Shown: one piece after another, positions 26,486-35,397 of the stretch
Layout of the letters: each line of letters begins with the position of its first letter
Numbering within the stretch: position 1 is the stretch's first letter
Assembly: GCF_004135675.1 (NCBI RefSeq)
Contig: NZ_QHLX01000002.1
Coordinates: 329,584-393,583 of the forward strand
Direction: 5' to 3'
Length of the DNA: 64,000 bases
Source of the DNA: Marinitoga lauensis
Lineage (GTDB): Bacteria > Thermotogota > Thermotogae > Petrotogales > Petrotogaceae
The notes under the pieces: model-generated
The model's input: only the letters and a program-made list of their open reading frames with translations
Databases searched by the model: none
What the model was told of the DNA's origin: nothing
Translations under genes and position numbers: made by a program

Positions 26486-27591
26486 GATAGGATTATATAT
26501 TCATATACCTTTTTGTAAAAGTAAATGTTTGTATTGTGATTATCCTTCCACTACAAATAACAGGATTCAGGATAAATATTTTGATTATTTATTAAAAGAA
26601 ATTGATTTAGTTAATTATAGCGGAAAGATAAAAACGGTATTTTTAGGTGGTGGAACGCCTTCATATGTTGGTGTGAAACAGATTGATAAAATATTCAGAA
26701 GATTTGATTTATCAAATGTTTCTGAAATTACAATAGAATCTAATCCGGAAACGTTAAATGAAGAAAAATTACATGAATATTTTTCTCTGGGAATAAATAG
26801 ATTAAGTTTGGGCGTTCAGACCTTTGATAATAGTATATTAAATGCAATGAATAGATTATATGATAATGAGATTATAGAAAGAAATTATTATCTTGCAAGA
26901 AGATATTTTTCTAATATAAATTTTGATTTTATCCTTGGTCTTCCCGGGATAATATGAGAGTGTTGGAAAGGAATTTAAGATTGATTGAAAAGTTAAAACC
27001 TGATCATGTTTCATATTATATTTTTGATTCAAATCATGAAACACCGTTAAAGAGATTATTGGAAAAAGGAAAGATAAAATTACCAGAAGATGAATTTGTT
27101 GAAGAAGGATTTGATATGGTAATATCAGAATTAAATAGAATGGGATATATTAGATATGAAATTTCTAATTGGGCAAAAGAAGGTTATGAGTGTAAGCATA
27201 ATTTGATATATTGGAATAATGAAAACTATCATGGATTTGGATTGTCTGCTGGTGGTCATATTGGTAATGTAAGATATACAAAAACATGGGATTTTAAGGA
27301 GTATTTTGATAAGTTGGATAATAATCAAATACCATATGATTATTATAATGAGAATTCAAACCTTGATGAGTTAACAGAAGAGTTGTTTATGGGTTGAGGC
27401 TAATTAATGGAATAAAGGTAGAGAAATTGAAAGATAAGTATGGGAGATTATTTGATGAGTTTTTAAAATATTTAAAGGATTCAGAATATTTGATGATTAT
27501 AGATGATAGGATAATGATGAATAAAAAGGGATTGGATTTTTCTAATCTGGTATTTGAAGAAATATTGGATATTAAAGACAAAATGAGGTGA
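26475..27591 (+). pseudogene. hemW: HemW-like radical SAM protein, two single-base frameshifts
   Basis: The likely start is TTG 26475 behind AAGGTGGG. The protein begins TEIGLYIHIPFCKSKCLYCDYP with the CxxxCxxC iron-sulfur motif, then VFLGGGTPSYV, ITIESNPETL and GINRLSLGVQTF, as in HemW (formerly oxygen-independent coproporphyrinogen oxidase-like; a heme-handling protein). Restoring one G in CCCGGG at 26945 gives FILGLPGDNMRVLERNL. Restoring one T at about 27396 gives ELFMGLRLINGIKVEKL. With both, a 372-residue protein results. Missing homopolymer bases suggest sequence errors, not decay. Confidence 0.85.
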
Positions 27592-27595
27592 AAGA

Positions 27596-29331
27596 ATGCA
27601 CCGAAAAAAGATACCTTATGGCGAGCAAAATTTTGAAAGGTTAATAACACAAAATTACTATTATGTAGATAGAACAAGATATATTGAACTATTGGAGAAT
27701 CTTGATGAAAAATATATAGTCTTTTTAAGACCGAGAAAATTTGGTAAAACATTATTTTTAGATATGTTAAGTAAATATTATGATATAAAAGATAAAGAGA
27801 AAAATAATGGGTTATTTAATGATTTATATATAGATAAAAACCCACAAAAGAAAAAAATAATTATTATATATTAACTTTTAATTTTTCCGGAATACAGACA
27901 GAAGATGAAGATGTTTTTATAAATAGTTTTAGAAATGCAATAATAACCTCATTAAAGTCATTTAATAATAGATATGATATGAATATAGATATTAAAAACG
28001 AGTATTTACAGGCATCCGATATAATTAGAGATTTTTTTGAAAGCGCAAAAAGGAGATTGAATAGACCTATATATTTATTAATAGATGAGTATGATCATTT
28101 TGCAAATGAATTATTGAGCTTTAATTTAGAATTATTTAAAAAAAGCATAACCAGCCAGGGATTTGTAAGAAATTTTTATGAAGAAATAAAGAAGGGAACA
28201 CAAACAATAGTAGAAAGAATATTTATGACGGGAGTTAGTCCTATAATGCTTGATTCTTTAACCAGTGGATTTAATATAACAATGAATATTTCGCTGGATA
28301 AAGAATTTAATGGAATGTTGGGATTTATGAAGAAGGAAGTAAAAGAGATACTTGAGTATTATGAAATATATTCAGAAGATTTATTGAAAGAAATGGAAGA
28401 AAATTATAATGGATATAGATTTAATCCTGATGCAAAAACTACAATATATAATCCTGATATGGTTTTTTATTTTATAATAAAATACAGGAAAGAAAATAAA
28501 TCTCCTGAAAAAATAATAGATGATAATATAATAAGTGATTATAAAAAGGTACAGAATTTATTTAAATTGGGCGAGTTAATAGGTATAAAAATAACAGAAG
28601 ATACAAAAGAAAGAAAAAAAGAAAGTGAGAGAATAATTATCGGTAATTTATTGAATGAAATACTATTGAAAGAGCGAACGCCAATAACAGAATTAACAAC
28701 GATGTTTACTCCAGAACGAAGGATTGAAATAAAGGATATAAAATCATTATTATACTATCTTGGTTTTTTGACAATGGAAAAAGAAGGAATAATTACGTAT
28801 TTAAAAATACCTAATTATTCAATGAAAAAAATATATTCAGATTATTTTACTGAGTATATTGAAGAAAACTTAACAGAATATATAGATCCTGAAGAAATAG
28901 AAACAGGTATAAGAGAAATGATAATAAATGGTAAGATAGACTTATTTGCCAGGGGGATAGAAAAAATATTGCAGAAGTTGGATAACAGAATATATATGGG
29001 ATTTGATGAAAAATATATAAAGTTATTAATGTATAGTTATTTGGTACTTTCTCCATATTTAACAGTAAAAATGGAATATCCAGTAGAAAAAGGGTATATA
29101 GATATTGCAATATTCAGAAGGTATAATGATGTTCCATATGAAAGTATAATAGAAGTAAAATACATAAAGCAAAATGAATTTAGTGAAGAAAAATTGAAAA
29201 GAAAGATAAAAGAATCGAGAGAGCAAATTGAAAGATATAAAAAATCATATGAACTAAATTATAAGAAAATAAAAAAATACATAGTAATATTTGTTGGGAA
29301 AGAAGTGAAATATATCGAAGAAATGGAATGA
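27596..29331 (+). pseudogene. AAA-ATPase-like / PD-(D/E)XK nuclease fusion, one frameshift
   Basis: The start is ATG 27596 behind GAGGTGAAAG, four bases after hemW. The N-terminus reads RKKIPYGEQNFERLITQNYYY and the Walker A-like segment is FLRPRKFGKTLFLDM. The frame stops at 27874; one more A in the A-run at about 27857 would give KKKNNYYILTFNFSGIQTED and join the rest. Walker B is PIYLLIDEYDHFAN. The C-terminal nuclease has GYIDIAIFRRYNDVPYES and IIEVKYIKQ. The sequence is distinct from the 18.2- and 23.9-kb members. The repaired protein would have about 578 residues. Confidence 0.82.
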
Positions 29332-29378
29332 GTATGAATTCAGAAAAAAGATTAAATATATACAAAGAGGTGGATTTA

Positions 29379-29888
29379 ATGGATATGAAGGATAGGGTGG
29401 ATGAATATATAAAGGATTTGATTGATAAGAAATTTGAAGAGAAAAAGTCAGGTAAAGAATGGGATCAATATTTTATGAAAATAGCTTTTCTTGTGAGTGA
29501 AAGGTCATCGTGTACTCATAGAAAGGTAGGAGCGGTTATTGTAAAGGATAAACGTATATTGGCTACAGGGTATAATCAACCACCGTCTGGATTTCCACAT
29601 TGTGATGTAATTGGATGTATTAGAGATGATTTGAGTATAAAAAGTGGGGAATATCAGGAGATTTGTTACGGCCTTCATGCAGAACAAAATGCATTAATGC
29701 AGGCTGCTAAGTTTGGTATATCTACCGATGGAGCTTCAATATATGTTACGCATCAACCATGTTCTATTTGCGCAAGATTAATAATTAATGCTGGAATAAA
29801 AAGGGTTATATATGGCGGTAATTATCCTGATGCATTAACAAAACTATTTTTTAAACAAACTGGTGTAGAATTTAGGAAGATACTCTGA
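29379..29888 (+). CDS. Deoxycytidylate (dCMP) deaminase
   Basis: The start is ATG 29379 behind AAGAGGTGG. The 169-residue protein matches zinc-dependent dCMP deaminases of the ComEB type: [28 protein letters not shown], then the zinc motif HAE in [14 protein letters not shown] and the PCSICARLI pair of cysteines. [13 protein letters not shown] forms the loop specific for nucleotide substrates. It turns dCMP into dUMP for thymidylate synthesis. A thymidylate kinase gene lies 20 kb away in this window. The protein is intact. Confidence 0.92.
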   Translation: MDMKDRVDEYIKDLIDKKFEEKKSGKEWDQYFMKIAFLVSERSSCTHRKVGAVIVKDKRILATGYNQPPSGFPHCDVIGCIRDDLSIKSGEYQEICYGLHAEQNALMQAAKFGISTDGASIYVTHQPCSICARLIINAGIKRVIYGGNYPDALTKLFFKQTGVEFRKIL

Positions 29889-30035
29889 ATCCCTTTATAT
29901 GTTATGAGGAATAATTATATTGAATCATATAGATAAAATAAAGGAATATTATGTAATATGGTATTTGAAAAATTGGTTATTTTGAGAGAAAATAATATAT
30001 GAATTCTAATGTTTCTAAAACTTCGGAGGTGTGTT

Positions 30036-30863
30036 ATGCCTAATCAAAAGTATTTTCAATATGTTAGAAAAGATCGTCTTCCAAATGTCTGGTGTCCAGG
30101 TTGCGGTAATGGAATTATAATGAAATCATTTATTGAAGCAGCGGGTAATCTTGGTCTGGATAAAAATAAGGTTGCTGTAGTTTCTGGTATAGGATGTTCT
30201 TCAAGGGTAACAGGATATCTTGATTTTAATACCTTACATACTTTGCATGGAAGAGCTATTCCTTTTGCAACGGGAGTTAAATTGGCAAGGCCAGATTTAG
30301 AAGTTGTTGTTATGGGTGGAGATGGAGATATGCTGGCCATTGGCGGAAATCACTTTATTCATGCATGTAGAAGAAATATGGATTTAACAGTAATATTATT
30401 TAATAATACAATTTATGGTATGACAGGTGGGCAGTATTCGCCAACAACACCACATGAAGCAATTGCATCAACAGCACCATATGGTAATTTAGAGAATAAT
30501 TTTGATCCAGTTAAAATGGCAATATCTTCTGGTGCAACATATGTAGCAAGAAGTACGGTATATCATTATACACAAAGTGTAAAATATATTGAAGAAGCTA
30601 TTAAACATAAAGGAATGTCTGTTGTTGAAATAGTTTCTAATTGTCATACATATTTTGGTAGATATAATGGTATGAGTAAGCCGGCTCAATTTATGGAATA
30701 TTTCAAGAAAAGTACAGTTACATTGTCAAAGGCAAAAACTATGTCAGAGGAAGAATTAAAAGGAAAAATAATTATTGGTGAATTCCATAATGATGAAAGT
30801 AGAAAGACTTATCTTGAACTATATGAAGAACTATCTGAACAATTGGGTGGTGTTGCAAAATGA
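30036..30863 (+). CDS. korB: 2-oxoacid:ferredoxin oxidoreductase, beta subunit
   Basis: The start is ATG 30036 behind GGAGGTG. The 275-residue protein has the WCPGCGNGIIMKSF cysteine pair, VSGIGCSSRV, and the thiamine-diphosphate site GGDGDMLAIGGNHFIHACRRN followed by NNTIYGMTGGQ. It matches the 2-oxoglutarate/2-oxoisovalerate-type beta subunit. It oxidatively decarboxylates 2-oxoacids to acyl-CoA with ferredoxin as acceptor. The gamma subunit follows with a four-base overlap. The alpha subunit and the ferredoxin-like delta subunit are not next to it, which is unusual. Substrate assignment is tentative. Confidence 0.9.
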   Translation: MPNQKYFQYVRKDRLPNVWCPGCGNGIIMKSFIEAAGNLGLDKNKVAVVSGIGCSSRVTGYLDFNTLHTLHGRAIPFATGVKLARPDLEVVVMGGDGDMLAIGGNHFIHACRRNMDLTVILFNNTIYGMTGGQYSPTTPHEAIASTAPYGNLENNFDPVKMAISSGATYVARSTVYHYTQSVKYIEEAIKHKGMSVVEIVSNCHTYFGRYNGMSKPAQFMEYFKKSTVTLSKAKTMSEEELKGKIIIGEFHNDESRKTYLELYEELSEQLGGVAK

Positions 30864-31453
30864 ATTTAAAGGAACCAAGAAGTATTAGAATTAGTGGTAT
30901 GGGTGGTCAGGGAAATATCCTTATGGGTCTTATCCTTGCGGAATCTCTTGTAAGTGAAGGTTATTGGGTTGTGCAATCTCAACATTATGGAGCACAGGTT
31001 AGAGGTGGTTTATCTTTCTGTGATGTTTTATATTCTGAGGAGGTTATTGATTATCCAAAGGCAGAAGCTTTTGATGTATTGTATATTATGAATGATATAG
31101 CTTTTCCACATTTAACAATGATAAAAAACAATGGAATAGTTTTTTATGATAGTTCTTATATAAAAGCATTACCACAAACAGTTTCCAGAATTACAAAAAA
31201 GATTGTCGCTATTCCTGCATCAAAATTAGCATATGAAGAATTAGGAAATACCAATGTCGCTAATATGATAGGCCTTGGAGCTATTGCAAAGAATTGCGAG
31301 ATAGTGAAACTTGATACATTGATTAGAGTGATGAAAAAACGCGTTAATCCAAGATTTTTTGAGATAGATGAAAAAGCTTTAAAGATAGGATATAATTATA
31401 CAAATAAAAAGTATGAAATAAAAACAAATGAGAAAAATGGAAGAGGATTGTGA
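30860..31453 (+). CDS. korC: 2-oxoacid:ferredoxin oxidoreductase, gamma subunit
   Basis: This 197-residue protein has the gamma-subunit signature IRISGMGGQGNILMGLILAE and the SQHYGAQVRGGLSFCDVLYS segment. It continues with LYIMNDIAFP, and NVANMIGLGAIAK near the end. It forms the catalytic complex with the beta subunit, with which it overlaps by four bases. Its own stop overlaps the start of dgkA by one base. No alpha subunit gene is adjacent, so assembly needs one encoded elsewhere. Confidence 0.9.
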   Translation: MNLKEPRSIRISGMGGQGNILMGLILAESLVSEGYWVVQSQHYGAQVRGGLSFCDVLYSEEVIDYPKAEAFDVLYIMNDIAFPHLTMIKNNGIVFYDSSYIKALPQTVSRITKKIVAIPASKLAYEELGNTNVANMIGLGAIAKNCEIVKLDTLIRVMKKRVNPRFFEIDEKALKIGYNYTNKKYEIKTNEKNGRGL

Positions 31454-31896
31454 TGAGAAAATTTTCCAGAAGTTTTTCTTTTGCGATAAAAGGACTTTTT
31501 GAGGTTTTTAGATCGCAGAGGAATTTTAAGATTCAAACAATATTTGCTTTAATAGCGTTTGTACTTGCTTTTACGTTAAATCTTAATGAAGGACAGATAT
31601 TATGGATAACCCTCTCTGTTTCTATGGTATTGATACTTGAGACAGTTAATACGTTAATTGAAAAAATGATGGATTTAATACATCCTCATTATAATCCTGT
31701 TGTGGGAGTAATAAAAGATTTAGGAGCTGCTGCGGTTTTAATCGCAGCAACTTTTTCTATTGTAGTTGCAGTTGTGATATTTGGAGGTAAGGTTTTTAAT
31801 TGGCCACCCAAGTATGGTATAATTATAGGTATAGCCTTTATTATTTTCATTATGATGGGAAGTCTCTTTAAAGGGAGGGAAAAAAATGGTCGATGA
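31453..31896 (+). CDS. dgkA: Diacylglycerol/undecaprenol kinase
   Basis: The start is ATG 31453, overlapping the korC stop. The 147-residue membrane protein has the DgkA pattern: RSFSFAIKGLFEVFRSQRNFKIQ at the N-terminus, then membrane helices with LILETVNTLIEKMMD (the catalytic E..N..E segment) and VIKDLGAAAVLI. A third and a fourth helix follow. Gram-positive relatives phosphorylate undecaprenol to feed wall and glycan synthesis; the E. coli form uses diacylglycerol. Which substrate applies here is not clear. It overlaps cheB by 11 bases. Confidence 0.88.
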   Translation: MRKFSRSFSFAIKGLFEVFRSQRNFKIQTIFALIAFVLAFTLNLNEGQILWITLSVSMVLILETVNTLIEKMMDLIHPHYNPVVGVIKDLGAAAVLIAATFSIVVAVVIFGGKVFNWPPKYGIIIGIAFIIFIMMGSLFKGREKNGR

Positions 31897-32935
31897 TGTA
31901 ATAAAAGTTTTAATAGTAGACGATTCAGGATTTATGAGAATGGTTTTAAAGGATATTATAGAAAAACAATCAGATATGAAGGTTATTGGAATTGCTAAAA
32001 CGGGTCTTGAGGGTGTTGAGAAAGCTATAGAATTAAAACCAGATGTTATAACTATGGATGTTGAAATGCCTGAATTAAATGGACTTGAAGCTGTAAAGCT
32101 TATAATGAAAAAGAATCCTACACCTATTATTATGGTAAGTAGTTTAACTTCAAAAGACTCTGAAATAACTATTGAAGCTCTTGAGAATGGTGCAGTTGAT
32201 TTTATACAAAAACCGGCTGGTAGTGTATCATGGACATTTAGAACAGTGGCAGATGAATTGTTGGAAAAAATAAGAAACGCTTCTAAGGTTGATCCAACAA
32301 AATTAACAAGGAAAATAACAATTAGGACTAAAAAGCCAAGAATTACTTCCCTTTTAAGAGGAAAAAAGATAGTATTAATTGCTTCATCTACGGGTGGTCC
32401 GAGGTCACTGGATGCAATTATTCCCAATTTACCTAAAGGAATTAATGTTCCTGTTGTTGTGGTTCAACATATGCCTCCAGGGTTTACAAAGTCGCTTGCG
32501 GATAGATTAAATAGAATTTCTGAATTAACGGTAAAAGAGGCAGAGGATAATGAAGAGCTAAAACCTGATACGGTATATATTGCACCTGGTAACTTTCATT
32601 TAGGTTTAAAGGCAAATGGTTCAAGGGTTTATACGTATCTGGATAAGTCAGATAAGATAAATAATGTAAGACCTGCAGCCGATTTTACATTTAATGATGC
32701 AGCAGAGATATATAAAGGGAATATAGTTGCGGCTATTTTAACCGGTATGGGAAAAGATGGAGCAAAAGGAGCATTTAAGATAAAACATTACGGTGGAAAG
32801 ATAATAGCAGAATCTCCAAAAACATGTGTAGTATATGGTATGCCAAAAGCAGTGGTTGAAGAAAATTATGCAGACTTTATCCTGCCAAATTATGATATAG
32901 CCGAGAAAATAGTTGAATTGTTAGGAGGAAAGTGA
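31886..32935 (+). CDS. cheB: Chemotaxis protein-glutamate methylesterase
   Basis: This protein of 349 residues has two domains. The receiver (1-125) shows VLIVDDSGFMRMVL and the phospho-acceptor Asp in PDVITMDVEMPELNG, then a conserved Lys in FIQKPAG. The methylesterase (from about 160) has the catalytic Ser in IASSTGGPRSL, His in VVQHMPPGFTKSLADRL and Asp in LTGMGKDGAKG. It removes methyl groups from chemoreceptors when phosphorylated by CheA. No other chemotaxis gene is in the window. It starts behind GGGAGGG inside the end of dgkA. Confidence 0.95.
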   Translation: MVDDVIKVLIVDDSGFMRMVLKDIIEKQSDMKVIGIAKTGLEGVEKAIELKPDVITMDVEMPELNGLEAVKLIMKKNPTPIIMVSSLTSKDSEITIEALENGAVDFIQKPAGSVSWTFRTVADELLEKIRNASKVDPTKLTRKITIRTKKPRITSLLRGKKIVLIASSTGGPRSLDAIIPNLPKGINVPVVVVQHMPPGFTKSLADRLNRISELTVKEAEDNEELKPDTVYIAPGNFHLGLKANGSRVYTYLDKSDKINNVRPAADFTFNDAAEIYKGNIVAAILTGMGKDGAKGAFKIKHYGGKIIAESPKTCVVYGMPKAVVEENYADFILPNYDIAEKIVELLGGK

Positions 32936-33756
32936 TGAAAACACGGTTTATTTTTTTATTTTTGTTTTTACCATTATTAATTTTTTCTGTAAAAACATAT
33001 ACCTATACCATTAAAAGTGGTGATTCTCTGGAAAAGATAGCATATAAGCTCAATATTCCTTTATCAATTATTATTGATTATAATCCGGAATATGCATATA
33101 GAAAATATCTATATGCTGGAGAAAAATTAATTGTACCGGAGAAACCAGTGTATGTATATAGAGTTAAATCTGGAGATAGCTTAAGTTATATTGCAAAAAC
33201 TTTTTTTTCAGATGCAAGTTTAATAGCAGAGTACAATAATATACAGGATCCTAATTTGTTATATATAGGTCAGAAATTGGAAATTCCATATGAATATATA
33301 GGGTTGAGTTTTAATAGAAATGTAGCAGTTTCGTGGCCAGTGTGGGGAGAATTGACTTCATTATATGGCTGGAGAATACATCCTATATATCATGATAAAA
33401 GATTTCATTCTGGTGTAGATATTGCTTTAAGTGAAGGGTTACCAATTTTGTCTGCTGTTACAGGGAAGGTAGTAGAAGTAAAGAAAGATAATGGATACGG
33501 TATATATGTAAAAATAAAAGCAGGAAAACATTATTATATATTTGCACATATGTCAAAAGCATTAGCGGTGCCTGGAGAGATAGTAAAAAAAGGGGAGTTA
33601 ATTGGCAGAGTTGGTTCTACAGGTATATCTACAGGTCCTCATGTTCATTTTGAAGTGAGAACACTGGCAGATAAATCAATTGATCCAATGGGGTTATTAC
33701 CTGGTTTTAAATATGCGCATGTCCCGATAGAAAAACATTATATGGGTGGTAATTGA
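32935..33756 (+). CDS. LysM / M23 peptidase, secreted cell-wall endopeptidase
   Basis: The start is ATG 32935, overlapping the cheB stop by one base. A signal peptide (MKTRFIFLFLFLPLLIFS) precedes two LysM modules, YTIKSGDSLEKIAYKLNIP and YRVKSGDSLSYIAKTFF, each ending in an AGEKLIVP- or IGQKLEIP-like strand. The M23 domain has the zinc ligands in RFHSGVDIALS (His, Asp) and GPHVHFEVR (HxH). Such enzymes cut the peptide bridges of peptidoglycan or activate amidases. The amidase gene follows at once, which fits an EnvC/AmiC-like pair (inference). The 273-residue protein is complete. Confidence 0.92.
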   Translation: MKTRFIFLFLFLPLLIFSVKTYTYTIKSGDSLEKIAYKLNIPLSIIIDYNPEYAYRKYLYAGEKLIVPEKPVYVYRVKSGDSLSYIAKTFFSDASLIAEYNNIQDPNLLYIGQKLEIPYEYIGLSFNRNVAVSWPVWGELTSLYGWRIHPIYHDKRFHSGVDIALSEGLPILSAVTGKVVEVKKDNGYGIYVKIKAGKHYYIFAHMSKALAVPGEIVKKGELIGRVGSTGISTGPHVHFEVRTLADKSIDPMGLLPGFKYAHVPIEKHYMGGN

Positions 33757-33758
33757 TA

Positions 33759-35123
33759 ATGAGAAAGAAAATAATTTTAATAGTTTTAATATTAGTGACA
33801 TCTTTTGCGTTTTCTAAAGACCTTTTTCTTCAATGGAAAAAAGTTGATAGAAATAATTATATTGAGAAAAACAATGCCGTTTTTCTCAATATTTCTTATT
33901 TAGAAAAACTTGGATATAATATTATGGGAACATCAGAGAATCTGTTTATTATCAAATTTGATGATACATGGTCTGGTGTAGTTTTCCCGAAGGCTGGAAT
34001 TGCCATTATTAATTCTTCAGAAAGCATATCATTGAATTATGATGATTTTATCTTTCAGAATAAAACATATTTTGTAAAATTAAGTGTTCTTGCAAAGTTA
34101 GCAAATCTTGAATATTTTGAAAATTCTAAAGGGTATTATTTGAATTATAAGCTTGCAAAATTAAAGAGTATAGATGGATTTTTGGTTAAAGATAAGCTCA
34201 GAGTTATAATGGAGTTTTCTTCACGACCAGAAAAGTATGAAGTTTACTCCTTAACCTCTGTTCCTGGATATTTAATAAAGGTATATGGAGCAGAGATACC
34301 TGAAGTATCCTTTTCTAAGGAATTTAATAATAAGTTTTTGAGTAGAGTTAAAGCTATGCAACATTCGCAAAAAGAAATATGGGTGACTATAATTCTGGGT
34401 GCAGAGGCAAAGAAATATACAAAAATGGAAGAAAATGGAAGAATTATTCTTGATATAGAGATGACAGAAGATTTTACAAAACCCGTAGTAGTTCTCGATC
34501 CTGGACATGGTGATTTCGATCCTGGAACACTGGGATATCTTGGAACAAAAGAAAAAGATATGGCGTTAAAGGTTGCTTTGAAAACCAAAGAATTATTAAA
34601 GAAAAATAAAAACATACGGGTGTATTTAACAAGAGACACGGACAAATTTGTGGAATTATATAATAGAGCAAAGATAGCAAATGACTTACATGCTGATTTA
34701 TTTGTGAGTATTCATTTGAATTCGTATCTTGAAAATAGAAGCATTAGAGGATCGGAAATATATTATTTTGCTTTTTCTGATGATAAATATGCGAGAAAGA
34801 TAGCCAGAAAAGAAAATTTAGATATGAATGATAATAAGGATATTATAGAATCGAGGGTTGTTGAGAAGAAGAATTCTATACCTGAAAGTAAAAAAATGGC
34901 AGATCTTCTGAAAAAGCATGTGAAAGAAAATAAGATTCCTTTTAGATCTATCAAACCAGCGGAATTTGCAGTATTAGCATATACTAAATGTCCTGCAGTA
35001 TTATTTGAATTGGAATTTTTGTCAAATCCAACTGTTGAAGTTAGTTTCATATCCGGGAAATATGTGGATTTGTTTGCAAAAATTATTGCTGATTCAATAT
35101 TGGAATATTTTGGAATAAAGTAA
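33759..35123 (+). CDS. N-acetylmuramoyl-L-alanine amidase (Amidase_3) with AMIN-like N-terminus
   Basis: The start is ATG 33759 with GGGTGG upstream. A signal peptide (RKKIILIVLILVTSFAFS) leads an N-terminal half with a copper-amine-oxidase-N-like and AMIN-like region, then the catalytic domain from about residue 245. This has the zinc ligands His in VVLDPGHGDFDPG, Glu in GTKEKDMALKVA and His in LFVSIHLNSY, and the final Glu in AVLFELEFLSNP. It cleaves the amide bond between muramic acid and the stem peptide in daughter-cell separation or wall turnover. The 454-residue protein is intact. Confidence 0.92.
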   Translation: MRKKIILIVLILVTSFAFSKDLFLQWKKVDRNNYIEKNNAVFLNISYLEKLGYNIMGTSENLFIIKFDDTWSGVVFPKAGIAIINSSESISLNYDDFIFQNKTYFVKLSVLAKLANLEYFENSKGYYLNYKLAKLKSIDGFLVKDKLRVIMEFSSRPEKYEVYSLTSVPGYLIKVYGAEIPEVSFSKEFNNKFLSRVKAMQHSQKEIWVTIILGAEAKKYTKMEENGRIILDIEMTEDFTKPVVVLDPGHGDFDPGTLGYLGTKEKDMALKVALKTKELLKKNKNIRVYLTRDTDKFVELYNRAKIANDLHADLFVSIHLNSYLENRSIRGSEIYYFAFSDDKYARKIARKENLDMNDNKDIIESRVVEKKNSIPESKKMADLLKKHVKENKIPFRSIKPAEFAVLAYTKCPAVLFELEFLSNPTVEVSFISGKYVDLFAKIIADSILEYFGIK

Positions 35124-35160
35124 GAATTAAAAATTAACAAATTAGTTGCGAAAAATTTTC

Positions 35161-35189
35161 TTGATTTATAATGTTTCTTATGTTATAAT
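35161..35189 (+). promoter_or_regulatory. Promoter of tRNA-Asn
   Basis: TTGATT (35161-35166), 17-base spacer, TATAAT (35184-35189), ending 16 bases before the tRNA. The -10 box is perfect and the -35 box has four of six bases. Confidence 0.75.
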
Positions 35190-35205
35190 ATACCTCGGAA
35201 GTTGT

Positions 35206-35279
35206 TCCGGCGTAGCTCAACGGTAGAGCGGGTGGCTGTTAACCACTAGGCTGGGGTTCGAATCCCTCCGCCGGAGCCA
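35206..35279 (+). tRNA. tRNA-Asn (GTT)
   Basis: The cloverleaf is complete: acceptor stem TCCGGCG/CGCCGGA, D arm GCTC..GAGC, anticodon stem GGTGG/CCACT around the loop CTGTTAA, and T arm GGGGTTCGAATCCCT. The anticodon GTT is at 35238-35240. The CCA end is encoded. Confidence 0.97.
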
Positions 35280-35284
35280 TAACC

Positions 35285-35318
35285 AAAGTCCAGCGAAAGC
35301 TGGACTTTTTTGTTTTTT
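35285..35318 (+). terminator. Intrinsic terminator after tRNA-Asn
   Basis: AAAGTCCAGC-GAAA-GCTGGACTTT is a perfect 10-bp stem with a GNRA tetraloop, followed by a T-rich tail. Confidence 0.92.
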
Positions 35319-35319
35319 G

Positions 35320-35328
35320 TGATATAAT
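35320..35328 (+). promoter_or_regulatory. Extended -10 promoter TGATATAAT
   Basis: TTTGTGATATAATAAAAATAC directly follows the terminator tail (TATAAT at 35323-35328). It lies 70 bases before the start of the ATPase gene at 35398. Confidence 0.5.
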
Positions 35329-35397
35329 AAAAATACAAATATATCTTTGCTAAATATAAGTTTGCTAAATATATTTTTGTATTTTGGTGGTGAAATT

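Noticed and set aside
35206..35397. tRNA-Asn as attachment site of an integrated element
   Set aside because: No repeat of the tRNA 3' end was found downstream and no integrase gene is present; the following ATPase genes have their own terminators and promoters.
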